DNA of 64,000 nucleotides from Heliocidaris tuberculata (GCA_025618425.1 CM046836.1:10019004-10083003), one strand, 5' to 3'; positions 12,630 to 24,065 are shown, counted from the stretch's first letter. Notes: generated from the letters alone by a model not told the origin. Translations and numbers: made by a program.

Positions 12630-13235
12630 AGAAGTATGTGTTCGCATGCTTGAAGAGTGCACTACCCCATATTTCGGTATCCTCACACGTCCATTACCCA
12701 ATCACCCATATGATCTTGCACCATGTACCTGACGAAAGAAACTCACTGTCACCCACAGAATTGTGACCACAATGAGACCACAGCGAGGGAATGAAGTAAT
12801 TTCAAAGTGTTGACTGATAGTAAAGAATGTGTTCACATGCCTTTCACACAGTAACACACTGTGACAAGGAGGGAATCATAGATTGCACGTCCATAGTATT
12901 AACAATGCGATATGAAAACACTGTGTTCGCACTGCCTTAACAATTTCGGACACATCCAATCATGAAGTGTAGGCTACGCACCACTGTGTAACCATTATTG
13001 TAACCATAGTGTGATCCGGAATACGTCCATGGTGTTGGAAGTGTGAACATTATATATGTTCACATTAGTTCTATACCGTGCTCACAAAGTTCCAAACCAT
13101 CTAACACAGTGTGACACTGTAGCCCTAGAACTAAGAGACCCAAATAACGAACACAATATAGTGTATCAATGAAGTGAATGTGGAACACATTCAAAATGTT
13201 CTCAGTGTTAACACAGTGTGTTCACAATTTCTACA
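12630..13235. repeat. Cluster of degenerate CACAGTGTG/GTGTTCAC motifs
   Basis: CACTGTG, CACAGTGTG and GTGTTCAC variants recur in both orientations (for example near 12780, 12862, 12918, 13008, 13104 and 13213), with further ACAGTGTGA copies at 13675 and 13970. The spacing is irregular, so this is no clean tandem array. It lies in the possible 3' UTR of SYT17. Confidence 0.4.
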
Positions 13236-13689
13236 TTTTTTCTCCACACTGAAACGCTATAATCTTTCCAGTACAGAAAAGCACACAACACACACTTTCC
13301 ATAACCTGTGGGGGCATTTCGTTTGATGAAGAAAGACGTCAGTATCCTGTAAGGAATAATTTTAATTGTAGAATTCTCTAATATAGAAATCACTCTTTCA
13401 CACCCTGGGAATGGTTATTACGAAGAATGTTTTTGCCTTTCCAAGGATGAAAATTTGAGTTTTGTTTCGCCCGCCTACAAAAATGAGATTGGAAACTGAA
13501 ATGATTGGCATTTTCTCCACATGTACATTTCGTACGTAACAACAGAACATAATCTTACACACACTGGCACGCGCACACGCTCCATTCATTCATGCACTAC
13601 GCCTTTAAAAGAAAAACAAATGAGGTTGTTACCATGTAGGATAAACCTCAGACAAGCCCGCGATAACCTTGTTACAGTGTGACCATGGC

Positions 13690-13715
13690 TTTTTTTTTTT
13701 TTTTTTTTTTTTTTT
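13690..13715. repeat. Poly(T) run
   Basis: About 26 consecutive T. On the minus strand it is a poly(A), which might be the tail of an inserted retroelement, but no element body was recognised. Confidence 0.8.
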
Positions 13716-15946
13716 AGGTTGGAATTCCTTTTATCATTACAGAACAGTTTACTAAGTATTCAGCTTTTATGCAGATACTGCTTGAATAAAGGTTGCTCTT
13801 AGTGCCCCGAAAGCTTGCCAGAGGTTTGTCCTACATAAATGCACGGTGAATTCCATCCATACCAATACTATCATAGATGACATGTGAACTGAATAGATCG
13901 TCACCCAAGGTTCTTTGGAAGAGACATCCATTTAACTTGAAAACATAAGTATTAATTTTTGTTGTTCATACAGTGTGAAACATTACCCCAAAAATTTCTT
14001 ATATCACACTGCTTTTATAGCAAAATATGATTTCATTTTGCTACAGAGAATGATCAGGTTCACAAAAATTCCCAATGCGTGAGCCAAATCAATATCGTGA
14101 GATACCTCAGTCACACTGCCAAACCGACTCCGAACCTATATCGATACTTTGGCATTCTGGGTGATGTAATGTTATGTTTGGTCTAATGTCGGTATCGTAT
14201 CGGTCTCGTTGATGTGACGGGGGTATTACTGGGAGCATGTAACAACGGAATGAATTCTTGCAATGGTCAATCAGCTCTGCAAACATCAAACACACACTTC
14301 TTTCACATACGCTTTTCGTTCTATTTTCAATGATCTATAAACTGCGGCAGTTGTGTTGATTGGTCCATCTCCAGCCCGTAGCGTGAATCATTGAAGTGCA
14401 AAAACCCTGTCAAGGTCCTGTATATAAATATATTTAGAAACATAATGGCATCCGTCTTAGTGTTATACAGTGCCTTTGAGCATTTGTTGAAACTATGATT
14501 TCAGTTCATCATGTATTTCAGTGCCATTAAACCTAGGAGTTATCAAGTTCAGCTTCATCAAAGATCAGTACAAATCTCTTGAATAAAGCGATGGATCATT
14601 GTTACTTCATTCTATAAACATGACGTCAGTACTGTGGTTTGGGATTATGATGGCTTTACTTTTCGTATGTCCTCGAATGTAAGAATTGTACAAGTTATAC
14701 ATCATCAGTACCAAATTGTCAGAATTTGGTGAGTGTATTTTTTTTTTTTTTTTGGGGGGGGGGGTATAAGTAGTTCCGTAATGGCGACCACATGTTTCAA
14801 AATTTAACACTCCCTTCACACATTATGGCGTGTTATATCATCTCATAGAATTGATGAGTGTCGACAGTCTGTTACATGGGCGCCAACACCTTGTTATGCA
14901 GTAACATTTACTTACAGTTTCCTTTTAACCGACGACAGCCTGTAGTTTTTAACACAATGTGTCATCAAAAGCTAAAATGCTTATTAACTCTCTTTTGGGG
15001 GAAAAAAATAAAAACAACGCTACAGTGATTTTGTTGTTGTTGCTGTTGTTGTTAAATATGAAATATGTTGAAATATGACAGGTGGTGACATATAATGACA
15101 GTTCAGTTATCACGCCCTCTATCTACATCATAAGCACCTGCCAACACACTCGACATGCGCCAACACACACCCAGCCATATCCACCCAGCTATTCACTATC
15201 ACTCATCTACCTACTGCTACGTATATTGACCATAATATATGAAAAACCTTGATTTTGATTTACATGAAAGTATTTGAAACACAGTCATTTTCAAGGTGGT
15301 TTCGCACAATTCTGAAATATTCAAGTTGTTTAATATGTGAACCTCTCTCACGAATGTTACTGCTGAAACATCTTTCTTTGTTTGACCCTTACTGCACATC
15401 GCAATAGATAATGTAGTGTCAAATGTATAAGTACTGGAAAAAATATTAGGATGCTCGACTTCCTACAACACAGAGAGCCCATTCTACTTATAATCAACTC
15501 ATTATCGATGAGGAAATGGTTTTCGTCATTGATTTGATCATTACATTTCATTCAGGGGCTCAGCTAGATGATTTGAAGAGGACGTCGAACCAAATATGCC
15601 GTCATGTTTGTCGAACATTTTCCAACAAACCCTCCTGCAAGTAAATAATTCTCTAACTACAAGTTTCCTATTTCCACAAACGTTCCTATGAGGCCCTAAA
15701 ACAAGTCAGATATCTAAATTTGAGCCCTAACATAACATTGCATATTTTCACATTCGCACCGATATAATGTAACTGATCGTGCTTATGATTTGAAATTAGA
15801 ATTTGCAAGATTATATTTTTTCATTCTACCAAGGACTGGCCCAAGAGGTTGGCGCAGGAATGCTTGCCGGACAAGTTGGACAACGCATGATTTGTAAACA
15901 TGGTAAAGTTTGAAATATAATGGGGAATTACGAAACCAGTATACTA

Positions 15947-16986
15947 CAGTGCGTATAAAAAAGCACACACTTTGATAACATCCTCCAAAACTCTTAATTT
16001 CACAATATCGATATGATTTTTTGTTATACAATTATTGGATGAGGGTCTGTTTCATCGGATGACACTTATGAGTACTGACAATATTTTATGCTTGAGTAAG
16101 TTCTGGCTAGTTTTGTAAAACTCGCAAAAATTGGTTTGCGCAAAAATGCCTCAGTCTTGATCAAAGTGAGTATCAAGCAGTAACTGCATGTTCTCTGTAA
16201 AGTATCAATAATTGATTTCAACAGTCATTCAATCATTAACCATAAACCTAGTAGTGCACACCCACAATTGTGTATCCAGAAATTGATAAAGGGGAGGGGC
16301 GGGATGCTCCCAAGTCAGGGGTTAAATGTCGGCGTATCTGAACAGCTCCGTTCTTGTACAAGCATCAGAGTATAGCAAGTTGTACTGATTTTTTCCTGGG
16401 CCTTCAAGAAGAAGCTACACCAGCTTCACCCAAGGCTGGATACGCCACTGCCCCCCCCCCCCACACACACACACACACACAACTGCCATCACCGTTGCAG
16501 GTGGTGTCTTTCTAGCACAAATCATCTGTATCAATACCCATTTTTGCCTGAAGACTGTTGGAAAGATTGAATGCAATAACGGAAGGAGGACTGGGAACTG
16601 TGTACAAAAAGACATAATCTGCGATGTTTTGTGTAATAGGGCGCTTGAGTGTGCATGTGTGTGAGGGAGGGGTGGGAATATCCTCACAGGTATAGGATTA
16701 AGGATTGAATGATTGTTCAAATCAATTACTAATACTTAACAGAGAACATGAAGTTACTGCCAGATAGGCACTTTGATCAAATTCAAGACTGAGGCATTTT
16801 TTGCGCAAACAATTTTTGCCGAATTTTACAAAAGCAGCCAGTACTCACTCAAGCTAAAATATTGTCATTGTCATCCAATGGAACAGACCCTCACTCCTAA
16901 TTGTATAAGAAAAAAAAACATATCGATATTGTAAAATTATGATTTTGGAGGATTTTTTCAGAGTGTGTACTTTTTTGTAAGCACTG
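15947..16986. mobile_element. TA-flanked element with ~250-base terminal inverted repeats
   Basis: The ends are CAGTGCGTATAAAAAAG at 15947 and, inverted, CAGTGCTTACAAAAAAG ending at 16986. Both are bordered by TA (15945-15946 and 16987-16988). The arms run about 250 bases each (to about 16205 and from about 16738) and share blocks such as GAGGGTCTGTT and ATGCCTCAGTCTTGA. A TA target duplication with CAGTG ends fits a Tc1/mariner-type non-autonomous element. The interior (16206-16737) carries a poly(C)/(AC)n segment next to GGATACGCCACTG, possibly a nested second element. No transposase frame was seen. Confidence 0.85.
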
Positions 16987-17328
16987 TATATCTACGGTAA
17001 GCCTATACATCTTAAACATTAAAAAGCGATTTTTTGCTTTTGAAGCATCGACCGCAAGTCAGAAACTTTCTTTAACTAAATGTTCGATATTAGTTGAGCG
17101 GCGTTAAGCAAATCATGTTGACATGCTATATCAGCTTTTAAACAGTGACATGAAATTAGCTTATTTTTTTTCAATTTCACTTTCATAATGTCATTCAGTA
17201 TCCCAGGAAAGTAATGTTGAATTTTAAAAAAATATCTACAAATGACATTCATTTGGTTTTGTTCTGATATTACAACACTTAGATAGTATTCAAACACACG
17301 AACAATATGCTTCTACAAATTTGTTGGT

Positions 17329-17334
17329 TTTATT
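17329..17334 (-). terminator. AATAAA polyadenylation hexamer, proximal candidate for SYT17
   Basis: The plus strand reads TTTATT, so the minus strand carries AATAAA 534 bases downstream of the SYT17 stop. It is the nearest good hexamer. A single hexamer in AT-rich DNA is weak evidence by itself. Confidence 0.35.
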
Positions 17335-17867
17335 GACCAACTTCAAATCGCCAGTCCTCCACCTGTTAATCTGGAGAAAATATCAAGTTCAGAAGCTCAG
17401 GAGATTGAAAGGTTTTGTTTGTTTGTTTGTTGTTTTATTTTTTCCGAAAAGGAACATGTGACCGTTGAGTTGACCAATCGTTGATCATATGCCTAACATT
17501 GCCATTCACGTTTGTGCTCACTTTTCATTGAACAAACCTTTCGAAATATTCTTTGCTTTAAACAACATGTCTAATATATTTCCTCAGCCTCAAAAGCAAA
17601 AAGGAGTTGCAAAAAGGCGGCTTGTCTTGCAGAACGTCGAATACCCAATGACTCTCCTATACCATGATAGAGAAAATTCCTCTACAGACAGCAGCATCTG
17701 TTACTACTGACATCCACTACTTTCTTTGCGTTCAAATTATAATCCGCTTGGCTCGTTTCACCTCACGACATCCAAAACGATGTGCCATTCTTTTCTGATG
17801 AAATGTTGACTTATGCTCCTCCGGTCATTTTCTTTCGAGTCTCGAACTGCAGTTCCTCTGATTCTAA

Positions 17868-17995
17868 TCACGACACCATCATGGCGTGGGGTAACACCTT
17901 TTCACAGTCTTCGCGTGTGCGCAGTGTGTGCCACTGTGCCACAGGAGTTCGTTGCGAATTGCGCATGCGTTGCCAGTGTGTGACCTCGCTGTGTC
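17868..17995 (-). CDS. SYT17: SYT17 terminal coding exon
   Basis: This is 128 coding bases ending in TGA at 17870-17868. The acceptor is CATCCAG before GACACAGC. It encodes HSEVTHWQRMRNSQRTPVA, then QWHTLRTREDCEKV and a short end. The HW(R/Q)RM and QWH(S/T)LR blocks are the conserved SYT17 tail that follows C2B. An open frame on the plus strand over the same bases is a shadow. Confidence 0.93.
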
Positions 17996-20900
17996 CTGGA
18001 TGTATGAAAATTTAAGAAAAAATTAAAAATAAAGTTTCATAATTAATTAATTCAATTCTGTTTCCATCACGACTATACATATCATGTTGCTGAATTGATT
18101 TGATCGTCATCAAGACATGTTTAATTATCATCTGGACACTTTCCCTGTATAAAAGCTACATTTTATTTTCATTACGACTGATATCATCAGGTAATTTTCT
18201 TGAAAGGATAATTATCTTTTCTTTTCTTTTTTTTTTCTTTTTTCTACGATACCCAGCCATTCTGGTCCATCCCCGCCGGAAAAAAAATGCAGTGTGATAG
18301 CGTGATCACAAACAGGATTTAGAGGTTCGAACTCTTTGAGAGAGACTGGGACCCGTAGTTATGTTTCTCCTTATATAGTGGAGTTCCTTCTTGGAAGAGT
18401 TGCGAAATAGATGTCTAGTTTTCTTGGAACAAAATGGCACTCGAATTATTATACATCATTTTAAAGAAATGTTGCGAATCAGCCTAAACCAAATGGCGTT
18501 AGAATAATTTGTTGTCGTAACGTTTCGTAAAGAGCCATCTACAGACAAAGTTTGGCCAACTCGGCTTCAGTGGGTAACAATATGGCGCATATTGCTTTGT
18601 TGGGTAAGCATTTAACAAAAGATACACCCCCAAATTGTATCCAACCGAAATCGACTTTGGCGAACTCTTTGCTCAGTGGTATGGGGTTGCGTAGCGCCCT
18701 CACGCACCAGTACCTGATGCAAACTTTCCCATTATGATCTGGCCAGTGAAGTAATCCCTGCTTTTGGTGTTGTAGTCCCATACTGATACCAGTAAACTGA
18801 CGTCACTCAGTGACGACGGTGTCACGTGGAAACTGAATGTCTCGTTGAAGACGGGATCAAGGGTGTTCTTTTTGGTTGACGTCTTCTTCGTCTTGACTAC
18901 CTTCTGCCCACTGATCATCTGTAGCTTCACGAACGGATCTAACAGAGAAAATGGAAGACAAAGGTTACGACAATATTTCACATATGATTTTTTTTTGACT
19001 GGGCAATACATTACCGATCACATCTAAGATTCAAATATAACTGACAATTGTAGGCTTATTAACCTGCAATAAATACCAGAGATGAGATCAGACTAAATAT
19101 CAAGGACAATTATACTATTGATGTCAGTTTAAGTTTATACCATAATACTTGATAACGTGTGGGACAACCAAGACCAAATACGTTGAACTCGCCCTGTTGT
19201 TGCCCAACAACTTTATCATTCCAAATGGGTTGTTTCGGAATTACGTGATCTTGATTGCTATACGTTTGCATAGCATGGATAAGTTTTATGTTCCAATCCT
19301 CGATATCACCGTAGGGTTAGTTTCTACACTTACCGTCATATGTGAATTTGGACATTAATATTTCCTGCTCATGGAATGCTGAAACTTAAAAATAATGTCG
19401 GTAAAAGAATCTTTCACATAATTTCGGTCCTTTTCAGTTTCAGCCATTATTTTTCATTTTAATTAAATCTTTACAAATGAGGTTATTCCAAAATTCTGTT
19501 CTGCACTTTGTCGTGGAGACATATTTTGTTGCACAAAATGTAAGATCTTCGTACATAAAACCAATCCAATTTACTCAAAGATGAAAAAAAAAAAAGAAAT
19601 TTTCTTGAAAACATAACAGTTCTCATATTGGTTAAAACTATAGACCAATCTATTTGGAACACAAGTTTTTTTATAGTAATAGTTTAAAATCCATACTTTT
19701 GTAATATCACATCGATATAGTGATATGATTTCTCATCTTTTTTTTTTAATCAAAGTTGAAAAATGTACTTACTTTTGTGCTCACCTCTCTTTATTTCAGA
19801 AATAGTTATGTTTCTTGTTATTGAATGTTTAAATAACTAAAAACTATATATATAAAGGACCTCATTTTCATTTTCATTAAAAAATTGCATTGTTTCTAGC
19901 GTCGGTGCATATATCTTGATGAAATGAACGATGTCATTAAGTAGTATACACACATATAACCTTGGCCTTAAGATAGAGATCTCTACAAAATGTGTTTGAA
20001 AAATGACTTAGAACCTTTTAAATTCGATGTTTTAATGACGTAAAACGGAATATCAAACTTGACATCTAGCGAACAACTCGTAGTCGAAGGATTTATTTGA
20101 TACCTGGTTTAGTATGGGAAAGAAGGCTTGCACTAGCTAGACACTTCATTACCTAAAGTGGATACACTTGATTCAGTATTCGATTTTTCATTTCTTAAAA
20201 TGGACAAAATGTCCATCGAGATAAGAAAATCCTTCTTTTTTTCTTACCTGAACCTCCAACTATATCTGTCTGCAACAGCTGCTTAGCTTTGATGACGTCA
20301 ACATTAAGTCTGCCTGCGCTGGGTAGATAGTTGAGAGATAACAGTATTTCACCACGACCAGGGTTGTTCTGTTTAAGAGAGAAGTGTTGGTGGAAATGAA
20401 TTGAATGGTCGTTAGCACAGATGACTTGCCATTATGAATTTTTGGTAAATGAGGAAATCGTGAACAGCTGGAGAAAAGAAGCTGAATAGAAATCGTTTAC
20501 GTTGTATACGAGGGAGGATAATATAGTGTGAAGTACTCGTGTGAAATCTTTTAAGAGAAAGACAAGAAAGTAAGAAATGTCTAGGTTTGTTCAAAGATAC
20601 TTTGGGCTCAAATGTTGTAGAGGTCAATAAGGTAACCAGGGCGGAAATATCCTATTTGGAAGCAGTACGACCTCTCCTCAATTATTTCGTGATTCTTATT
20701 TTACTATTTATTCAAACATTTGAAACAACAATCACGAAGATTTGCATGTTGCTGATATGCCTTTTGTATCTAACCATATGAGCCTGATCGGTTAAGTGTA
20801 GGCCTTTTGTCCGTCTGTGACATTGGATATTTTATGTACACTGTATTATAATTCTAGTAGGCAACCATGGCAACCACATTTCATCAAATTTTAACTCCTT

Positions 20901-22074
20901 CAGTGATGCCCTTCACAGTGAAACATTAAATAGCTCTCTTCAATTAAATTCTATATTTTCGACAGGCCTTCAAAATTTCAAAATTTGTCAAATGTCCGTC
21001 CGTGACTAACTGATGAGGCTCATAAATACAACATACCTTCTAAAATCTAGTCATAGAGAATTCCACCGATTTTGGCATCCGCGGTTTGTTACGGATATAT
21101 CCACTTACACAGACGCCATGCTTATTGCGTTACACAATTTATGACCTAGGTCATCCTACCTGATTAGGTGGTTGTAGGGGCTTCCAGTAATGGCCGCCTT
21201 TGACAAGGTTGAGTCCTGCCAGGGGCACCGTATGCTGTCCTATAACACAATGTCTGGAGAACTTATCAAAGTCTTGTACACTCAGGAGCAACATCCTCCT
21301 CTGTGCCTCCTGGTGAGGGATATTAAAACAGAAACTCTCCTCAAAGTTCGGATTCTGTGTTTTCCTTTTCACCGAGGTCTGTCTGGCATCTTTCTGATCC
21401 GGAAGGAGGCATATCTTGACGTACGGGTTGGAATGTGATAAGTCTTGCTTGGACGAGTCGTAGAACATTGGAGGTGGAAGATCCCTTGCTTTGATGATGC
21501 GGACGCTTAACCTTCCCTCGTTGACTTCGTATTTGAGAGCAAAGTGGATCTTACCTAGTTTAAACCTTGCCACCTTTTCTTCGTCTGTGAGGTCCTCTTC
21601 GTTTTCGTTGACCTCATAAAGCTTTGGTTCTATTTTATCAGCCTCACCGAACGACGATAGATCGCTGGTATAGCGTCTCGTAAGAGGCCTAGGCTGGACC
21701 GGTTCTTGGCTGGTATTAGGAGGCCAGAACTCGATCGGCTTCATGTCTATGACGGGTACAGGAGTACTGCTACCCCGTCGGTACCCCGAACTCGAATACT
21801 CAGAAACCGGCGTCGAACCTCGTCGGGATTCACCACACGACGACCTTCTCGAGCTTGTGGATGGTAACCTCGAGTGGGACGTCGATGAAGGGATGTCACT
21901 CGAGTAACCTGGTGATATAGGCACGTCGACATTGTCGTCGTCGTCGAAATCGTCAGCAAGGTCTTGGAAGGATGAGTGATGTGGACGGCAACAATCACCG
22001 CAGCAGGCACGACAGCAACGAGCACCACAGCATAGAGTAGCTGTTAGTTGCCATAATATACCACCACCGCGATG
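17868..22074 (-). CDS. SYT17: Synaptotagmin-17 (B/K protein) ortholog, four 3' coding exons; 5' exon(s) missing
   Basis: This is a tandem-C2 membrane-trafficking protein. Exons at 22074-21160, 20368-20248, 18938-18714 and 17995-17868 join in phase to give 462 residues plus stop, close to the roughly 474 of vertebrate SYT17. Residues 15-29 hold four Cys-Cys pairs, matching the N-terminal cysteine cluster that is fatty-acylated in the family. Next come an Asp run, a Ser/Arg-rich linker and the family motif IDMKPIEF. C2A spans about 173-300 and contains HSNPYVKICLLPDQ and DFDKFSRHCVIG. C2B spans about 308-435 and contains LLSLNYLPSAGRLNVDVI and SDPFVK. The C-terminal tail has THWQRM and QWHTLR, matching the family's HWRRM and QWHSLR. 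C2A has Asn where Ca2+-binding C2 domains have Asp (SNPYVK) and Cys at a late loop-3 position. C2B has DYN instead of DxD. Calcium-independent membrane association is therefore likely, as known for the family. Identity rests on remembered family motifs and is very strong. Confidence 0.95.
17996..18713 (-). other. SYT17 intron, last
   Basis: This 718-base intron separates the C2B core exon from the terminal exon. It contains a T-rich tract at about 18219-18245 that forms no clean polypyrimidine tract for another exon. Open frames over 18539-18781 on either strand are intronic or antisense shadows. Confidence 0.85.
18714..18938 (-). CDS. SYT17: SYT17 exon: core of C2B
   Basis: This 225-base exon lies between acceptor CTGTTAG and donor GCATCAG/GTACTG. 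The first codon is split with the previous exon and gives Asp of SDPFVK. The exon carries VKTKKTSTKKNTLDP, FNETFSFHV and IIMGKFASG. The loop-3 sequence VWDYNTKSRDYF lacks the second Asp of a canonical Ca2+ site. A nearby GT that would give FASGTG fails to keep phase with the next exon, whereas the chosen donor gives FASG-HSEVTHW. Confidence 0.95.
18939..20247 (-). other. SYT17 intron between the C2B exons
   Basis: This is 1309 bases of AT-rich DNA with short A and T runs and no open frame of note on the gene strand. No repeat or regulatory motif was recognised. Confidence 0.85.
20248..20368 (-). CDS. SYT17: SYT17 exon: start of C2B
   Basis: This 121-base exon lies between acceptor TTAAACAG and donor TCAG/GTAAGA. 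It enters in phase 0 and leaves in phase 1. It encodes NNPGRGEILLSLNYLPSAG followed by RLNVDVIKAKQLLQTD and VGGS. The block SLNYLPSAGRLNVDVI is almost identical to vertebrate SYT17. It is too short to show as a long open frame and was found by following the phase of the neighbouring exons. Confidence 0.95.
20369..21159 (-). other. SYT17 intron between C2A and C2B
   Basis: This is a 791-base intron. It includes an inverted pair of CAACCATGG-type motifs near 20862-20877 that resembles half of an RFX X-box. Nothing coding was seen. Confidence 0.85.
21160..22074 (-). CDS. SYT17: SYT17 exon: Cys cluster, linker and C2A domain
   Basis: This 915-base exon is phase 0 at both ends. The acceptor is the CTGCAG before CATCGC and the donor is CAG/GTAGGA. 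It encodes residues 1-305 of the visible protein: the cysteine pairs, the acidic stretch, the Ser/Arg linker and the whole of C2A, ending in PPNQ. The frame stays open upstream of the GTG at 21924 to the acceptor at 22075-22076, so the GTG is not a start. The true start codon is in an exon further upstream. An adjacent open frame at 22028-21747 is a shadow. Confidence 0.95.
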
Positions 22075-22159
22075 CTGCAGTAAATAAAATAGGAATAGAA
22101 ATATTTAACAAAAATGAAATTACGACAAAAGAAGAACTATTTCCACAAAATTAAACGAT

Positions 22160-22330
22160 ATATTATTTTATTTTATTTCATATTATTTATTTGAATACGG
22201 CAAAAAAAACCTGCCTTCAGCCGCAAGGCTGTTTTTCAGCAAGTCCGTACATATTCAAAACAATAACAAAGAAAGGTACAATAACAACAACAAATATTTA
22301 CGAAAATTTACAAATTACAAAAAATAAAAA
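22160..22330 (-). mobile_element. 3' tail of a non-LTR retroelement (minus strand)
   Basis: Read on the minus strand, the stretch has GCTGAAAAACAGCC, a perfect CAGCC-TTGC-GGCTG hairpin, AAGGCAGGTTTTTTTTGCC and then AAATAAATAA-type A/T-rich sequence. A stem-loop followed by a simple A/T tail is typical of the 3' ends of CR1/L2-like LINEs and their SINEs. It inserted just upstream of the SYT17 Cys-cluster exon, in the same orientation as the gene. Confidence 0.5.
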
Positions 22331-23010
22331 CAAAATTTGCTCTTGAAACAGAGAATGAGAAAAAGAGAGATAAAGAAAATAAGAAAGAGAGAGAGAGAAA
22401 TAAAAGAGAGAAATGATTTACGAACAAAATATGTCATGATCAAGTCTCAGGTTGTGGTTTTTTTCTTTAAAATCTCATTGGAAAAAATATTTTAGATGCA
22501 TTTTATGCATTTTTATTCTATAATAGAAATAGCGCCAAATATATTCATCAAATTTATGTCAAGGGAATGAGAGTCGAAATATTAAACGGTCTGGCATGAT
22601 GTTTTATGAAGTACATGACATTTTTTAAACAAATATCACTTTTACTATAAAAGTTATGTTACAGTTATTGTATTGTAATCTTGGAAGGAAATATGAAGGA
22701 ATACAAATCATAAGAACATTGAAAAGTTTATATACAATTGTTCCAAGAAGTGCCACATTATAAGATCCTCATTTCCTCCAAAACGTGTGTTTATTTAACA
22801 TTTCGTTACCAGAAGCTTTTATCTCACAACTGGATTCTGTCACTTCACTGTAAATTAGCAAAACACCATTCGAAAGAGTTTGCATTGGTTAAGATGATGA
22901 TAATTTTTCTTTAACATTTCCTGGTTTGGCAGTTACGTGGTATATGTCATCATAAACTCAGTATATGTGAGGGGATTCCAGTAAGATAAAGCAAGCTGAA
23001 TTACACTTAC

Positions 23011-23061
23011 ATCGGGGAGTTCTTTGAGGTTCAAATGTGCATTTATTTCACCAGTGATCTC
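23011..23061 (-). CDS. Possible small upstream exon of SYT17 (weak)
   Basis: On the minus strand a 51-base open stretch, phase 0 at both ends, lies between TTAAGTAG and a consensus donor GAT/GTAAGTG. It would encode EITGEINAHLNLKELPD and would splice in frame to the Cys-cluster exon. The donor is excellent, but the polypyrimidine tract is poor and the peptide does not clearly match the vertebrate N-terminus. It has no in-frame ATG, so a further exon would still be needed. Confidence 0.22.
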
Positions 23062-23088
23062 CTACTTAACATTTGCATGTAAGCTGGT

Positions 23089-23104
23089 GGGGGGGGGGGG
23101 GGGG
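23089..23104. repeat. Poly(G) run
   Basis: About 16 consecutive G, the longest but one G run on the plus strand of this window. Confidence 0.9.
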
Positions 23105-23878
23105 TAATAAGTGCTTTTTATGTACTAGGATTTATCAGAAACATATACTCGATTGTGATGGCACAAAATGAGTGACACATCCAAAATGGAAGCGACTGCT
23201 TCCAACATGTCCAATGTCTGTCGGTATCTTTAATCAAAGCTCAAACGTGTGTGTCTGAGTGTCCTTCGTCATACAATAAAAGGCTATTGGGTGTCGCGTT
23301 AATAATGTCTCTACTACTAAAGCTGAGTCTGCGAGTCTGCAAAGCCCCATTGGCATGTCAAAAGTGGGACTCCCCCCCCCCCCCCCCCCTTACCCGTCCA
23401 TTGTCATTTCAAGGTTCAAATATTTTAATAGCGTCTTCGTCTTCAAATCTGAATAGATATCACAATATCAGACCCAATGTACCCTTATAAAGAGCATACA
23501 CCCCACTGTTGTTTAGGTCAACTGCTACAGCATGCACGGATGATGTATCTATGCTCTGTTTAAACAAAAAATTCCTGGTTCCGCACCTTATTAATTTTCT
23601 TCTTTTGGGGGATATTATTGTACATATAATCCCAAGAGGTTGTAAGAATATGATGAGCAGGAAGTAAGGGGAAAAATAAGCAGAAGATGGAAAGATGAGT
23701 CAAGTATAATTCTGTCGTCTCGCTACAGAATCATCATACAGTAGAATGGAGTTGTGCATTTCCCGTGACCTTGCAATTTCCTGGATGAAACTCGAGGAAA
23801 CCAACATCATTAAGAAATATCTTTGAATTCGCGAATAAGAAGGTGGATCCTGATGTTTACTGCCCCTATCTTCTTTTT
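23105..23878. other. Non-coding with poly(C)
   Basis: Contains a C run at about 23372-23388 inside a low-complexity open frame. No gene was recognised. Confidence 0.6.
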
Positions 23879-23879
23879 T

Positions 23880-23909
23880 TTCTCTGTCTCTTTCTCTCTC
23901 TCCTCTCTC

Positions 23910-23949
<40 letters not shown>

Positions 23950-24027
23950 TCTCGCTCTCTCTCTCTCTCTCTCTCACTCCCTATACTTCTCTCTTCCACT
24001 CTAAGCCCTTTCTCGTTTTCTTCTCTA

Positions 24028-24061
<34 letters not shown>

Positions 24062-24065
24062 TTAT
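23880..24065. repeat. (CT)n microsatellite block
   Basis: Two CT arrays are separated by short non-repeat sequence. Frames through it are Ser/Leu artefacts. Confidence 0.9.

Larger units (their letters stand above)
11429..17867 (-). other. Candidate 3' untranslated and downstream region of SYT17
   Basis: No coding frame follows the SYT17 stop. Minus-strand AATAAA hexamers occur at 17334-17329, about 540 bases after the stop, and as a close pair at 11453-11448 and 11434-11429. The first would make an ordinary 3' UTR, the pair a very long one of about 6.4 kb. Long neuronal 3' UTRs are common in this family's tissues, but transcription this far is only inferred. The stretch holds the TA-flanked element at 15947-16986, poly(T) at 13690-13715, adjoining T and G runs at 14739-14763, and a cluster of CACTGTG-like motifs at 12.6-14 kb. 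Confidence 0.35.

Noticed and set aside
15783..16031. Minus-strand open frame of 82 codons
   Set aside because: Its right part lies in the inverted arm of the TA-flanked element; there is no domain and no splice context.
18539..18781. Minus-strand open frame of 80 codons overlapping the SYT17 C2B exon
   Set aside because: It is out of frame with C2B and runs into the intron; the matching frame is the one ending FASG.
21747..22028. Minus-strand open frame of 93 codons
   Set aside because: It is an out-of-frame shadow of the SYT17 Cys-cluster exon.
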